Below are positions 62,988 through 64,000 of a stretch of 64,000 nucleotides of DNA, one piece after another. This stretch comes from Dermatophagoides farinae. Its lineage: Eukaryota > Arthropoda > Arachnida > Sarcoptiformes > Pyroglyphidae. The notes below the pieces were generated by a model. The model did not search any database. It saw nothing but the letters and a program-made list of their open reading frames with translations, and was not told the origin of the DNA. Position 1 is the stretch's first letter; every line of letters begins with the position of its first letter. The stretch lies in NCBI RefSeq assembly GCF_024713945.1, contig NC_134678.1, positions 6,758,001-6,822,000 of the forward strand, written 5' to 3'. The translations under genes were made by a program, and so were the position numbers.

Positions 62988-64000
62988 TCAATTTCTTCGT
63001 TGAAATTGTATTGGAAATTGTGCGGCTGGATGAATCATATTTATTTCTGGTATGGTATCACCATAATTATCCAATGATTGGATCATATATCGTCCAATAA
63101 TGTTGATGAGAAATAGACGCATTTGCATCATTGCATATTCTTTGCCAATACAAGAACGAATACCAGCACTAAATGGTAAAAAAGCTGCACGTATTGATAT
63201 ATGATGATCGGTTTCCGTATCGGTTAAAAATCTTTCCGGATTAAACATATCCGGTTGTTTAAAATATTTTGGATTACGGCCCATTTTCCAGAGATTGAAA
63301 AGAACATTAACACCAGCCGGTATGCACATACCGTTGGCCAATAGCAATGGTCGACGGCCACAACGTCCAATTATTAAACCCGGTGGATATAGTCGTAATG
63401 TTTCTAATATACAACATTCAAGGAATTTCAATCGTTTCATATTCATTATAGTAATCTTTTCATTATTATCATCCAATTCATTGAGAAATTGCCGAATTTC
63501 ATTATATAAACGTTCTTGAATCTGTTGATGATGTCCAAGTTGATATAAACACCATGTTAATGTTGTTTTCGTCGTATCATATCCGGCTATTAGAATTAAA
63601 TTTATATGGGCGCGAATTTCTTCAATTTTAGATACATTTCCATCATTTAATCTTGTTCGAATAAGCGTATCTAATAGTGTAGTAGTAGTAGCATTACTAA
63701 CAGGTTGACAATTTTCAGTTTTCACGTTTTCTTTGATTCGATTCGTAATAATCTGTTTTTCAATGACAAATTGTCGTTGAAAATTTATCGTTGAAAATCT
63801 CAAACAATATAGTACATACCTGAAGAACTGCGGAGTTTAAGCGATGACAAACATCAGTGAGTCTACGCGAAATCAATGATAAAAATAAATTTCTATTATG
63901 AGTAAAGTAAATTGCAAGATTAGCCAACGATTTCGAAGCCACATGAATGGTTTCATCAACTACATCAACACAATCTGCTACTTTGAAACAGGAACCAATC
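62988..64000 (-). CDS. Cytochrome P450, CYP4 clan (5' end beyond the window)
   Basis: This is a membrane-bound haem mono-oxygenase. The visible exons are 64000-63820 (continuing off the window) and 63752-62988, joined across a 67-nt GTATGT..CAG intron in phase 0 (...LNSAVLQ then IITNRIKEN). The apparent frame change near 63,800 is therefore not a frameshift. Motifs: I-helix LIAGYDTTKTTL, K-helix ETLRLYP, IIGRCG, PERF in FNPERFL, and the haem loop FLPFSAGIRSCIGKE with the thiolate Cys. The PFSAG and IIGR segments favour the CYP4 clan. The Glu of the usual CYP4 EGHDTT, which forms the covalent haem link, is Ala here (AGYDTT). Roughly the N-terminal third to half (membrane anchor, helices A-E) is missing. 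Mite P450s often act in xenobiotic or lipid metabolism; the substrate is unknown. Confidence 0.93.

Noticed and set aside
63753-63819. Apparent frameshift in the P450 coding sequence
   Set aside because: A 67-nt GTATGT..CAG intron in phase 0 explains the change of frame, so it is not a pseudogene.
1-64000. CRISPR array or prokaryotic mobile elements
   Set aside because: All tandem repeats are short microsatellites without unique spacers of constant length; the genes carry spliceosomal introns.

Overview
This is a eukaryotic nuclear genome window. It is AT-rich and saturated with simple repeats (TG/CA, GAT/ATC, TTG/CAA, homopolymer A/T). The genes have spliceosomal GT..AG introns, mostly 50-80 nt, with one or two very long ones. 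Protein similarity and the strongly A/T-ending codon usage fit a compact arthropod genome. An acariform (astigmatid) mite is my best guess, by inference only; nothing in the window proves the species.

Left part (about 2-41 kb): one large plus-strand locus for a calcium/calmodulin-dependent cyclic nucleotide phosphodiesterase (PDE1/Pde1c type). Its catalytic exons lie at 34.6-41.0 kb. Two large low-complexity exons far upstream (about 2.0-3.4 kb and 9.1-10.3 kb) both end in splice phase 1. Both can join in frame to the shared exon at 34,560, so they look like alternative N-termini. A 702-nt phase-symmetric exon of Q/S/N/D repeats sits inside the gene, just before the catalytic domain. The 24-kb intron shows no recognisable gene, only microsatellites and a few non-repetitive islands.

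Middle and right part (43-58 kb): a dense cluster of conserved genes. A minus-strand ATRX/XNP-type SNF2 helicase (43.4-46.7 kb) is followed by a plus-strand four-pass membrane protein with a very long, disordered, acidic tail (48.6-52.6 kb). Then come DRG2 (minus, 52.8-54.2 kb), alpha-tubulin N-acetyltransferase (minus, 54.6-55.3 kb), DDRGK1/UFBP1 (plus, 55.6-56.6 kb) and the tRNA m3C methyltransferase METTL6 (plus, 56.8-57.8 kb). DRG2 and METTL6 both act on translation (ribosome-associated GTPase, tRNA modification). DDRGK1 acts in ER-linked ribosome UFMylation. I see no pathway-level clustering beyond that.

Right end (61.4-64.0 kb): a Golgi galactose-3-O-sulfotransferase (GAL3ST family, plus) converges on a CYP4-clan cytochrome P450 (minus) that runs off the window edge.

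All exon borders were set by hand from splice consensus, reading-frame phase and recalled family sequences, and were not run through any software. No tRNA, rRNA, CRISPR array or intact transposon was recognised.
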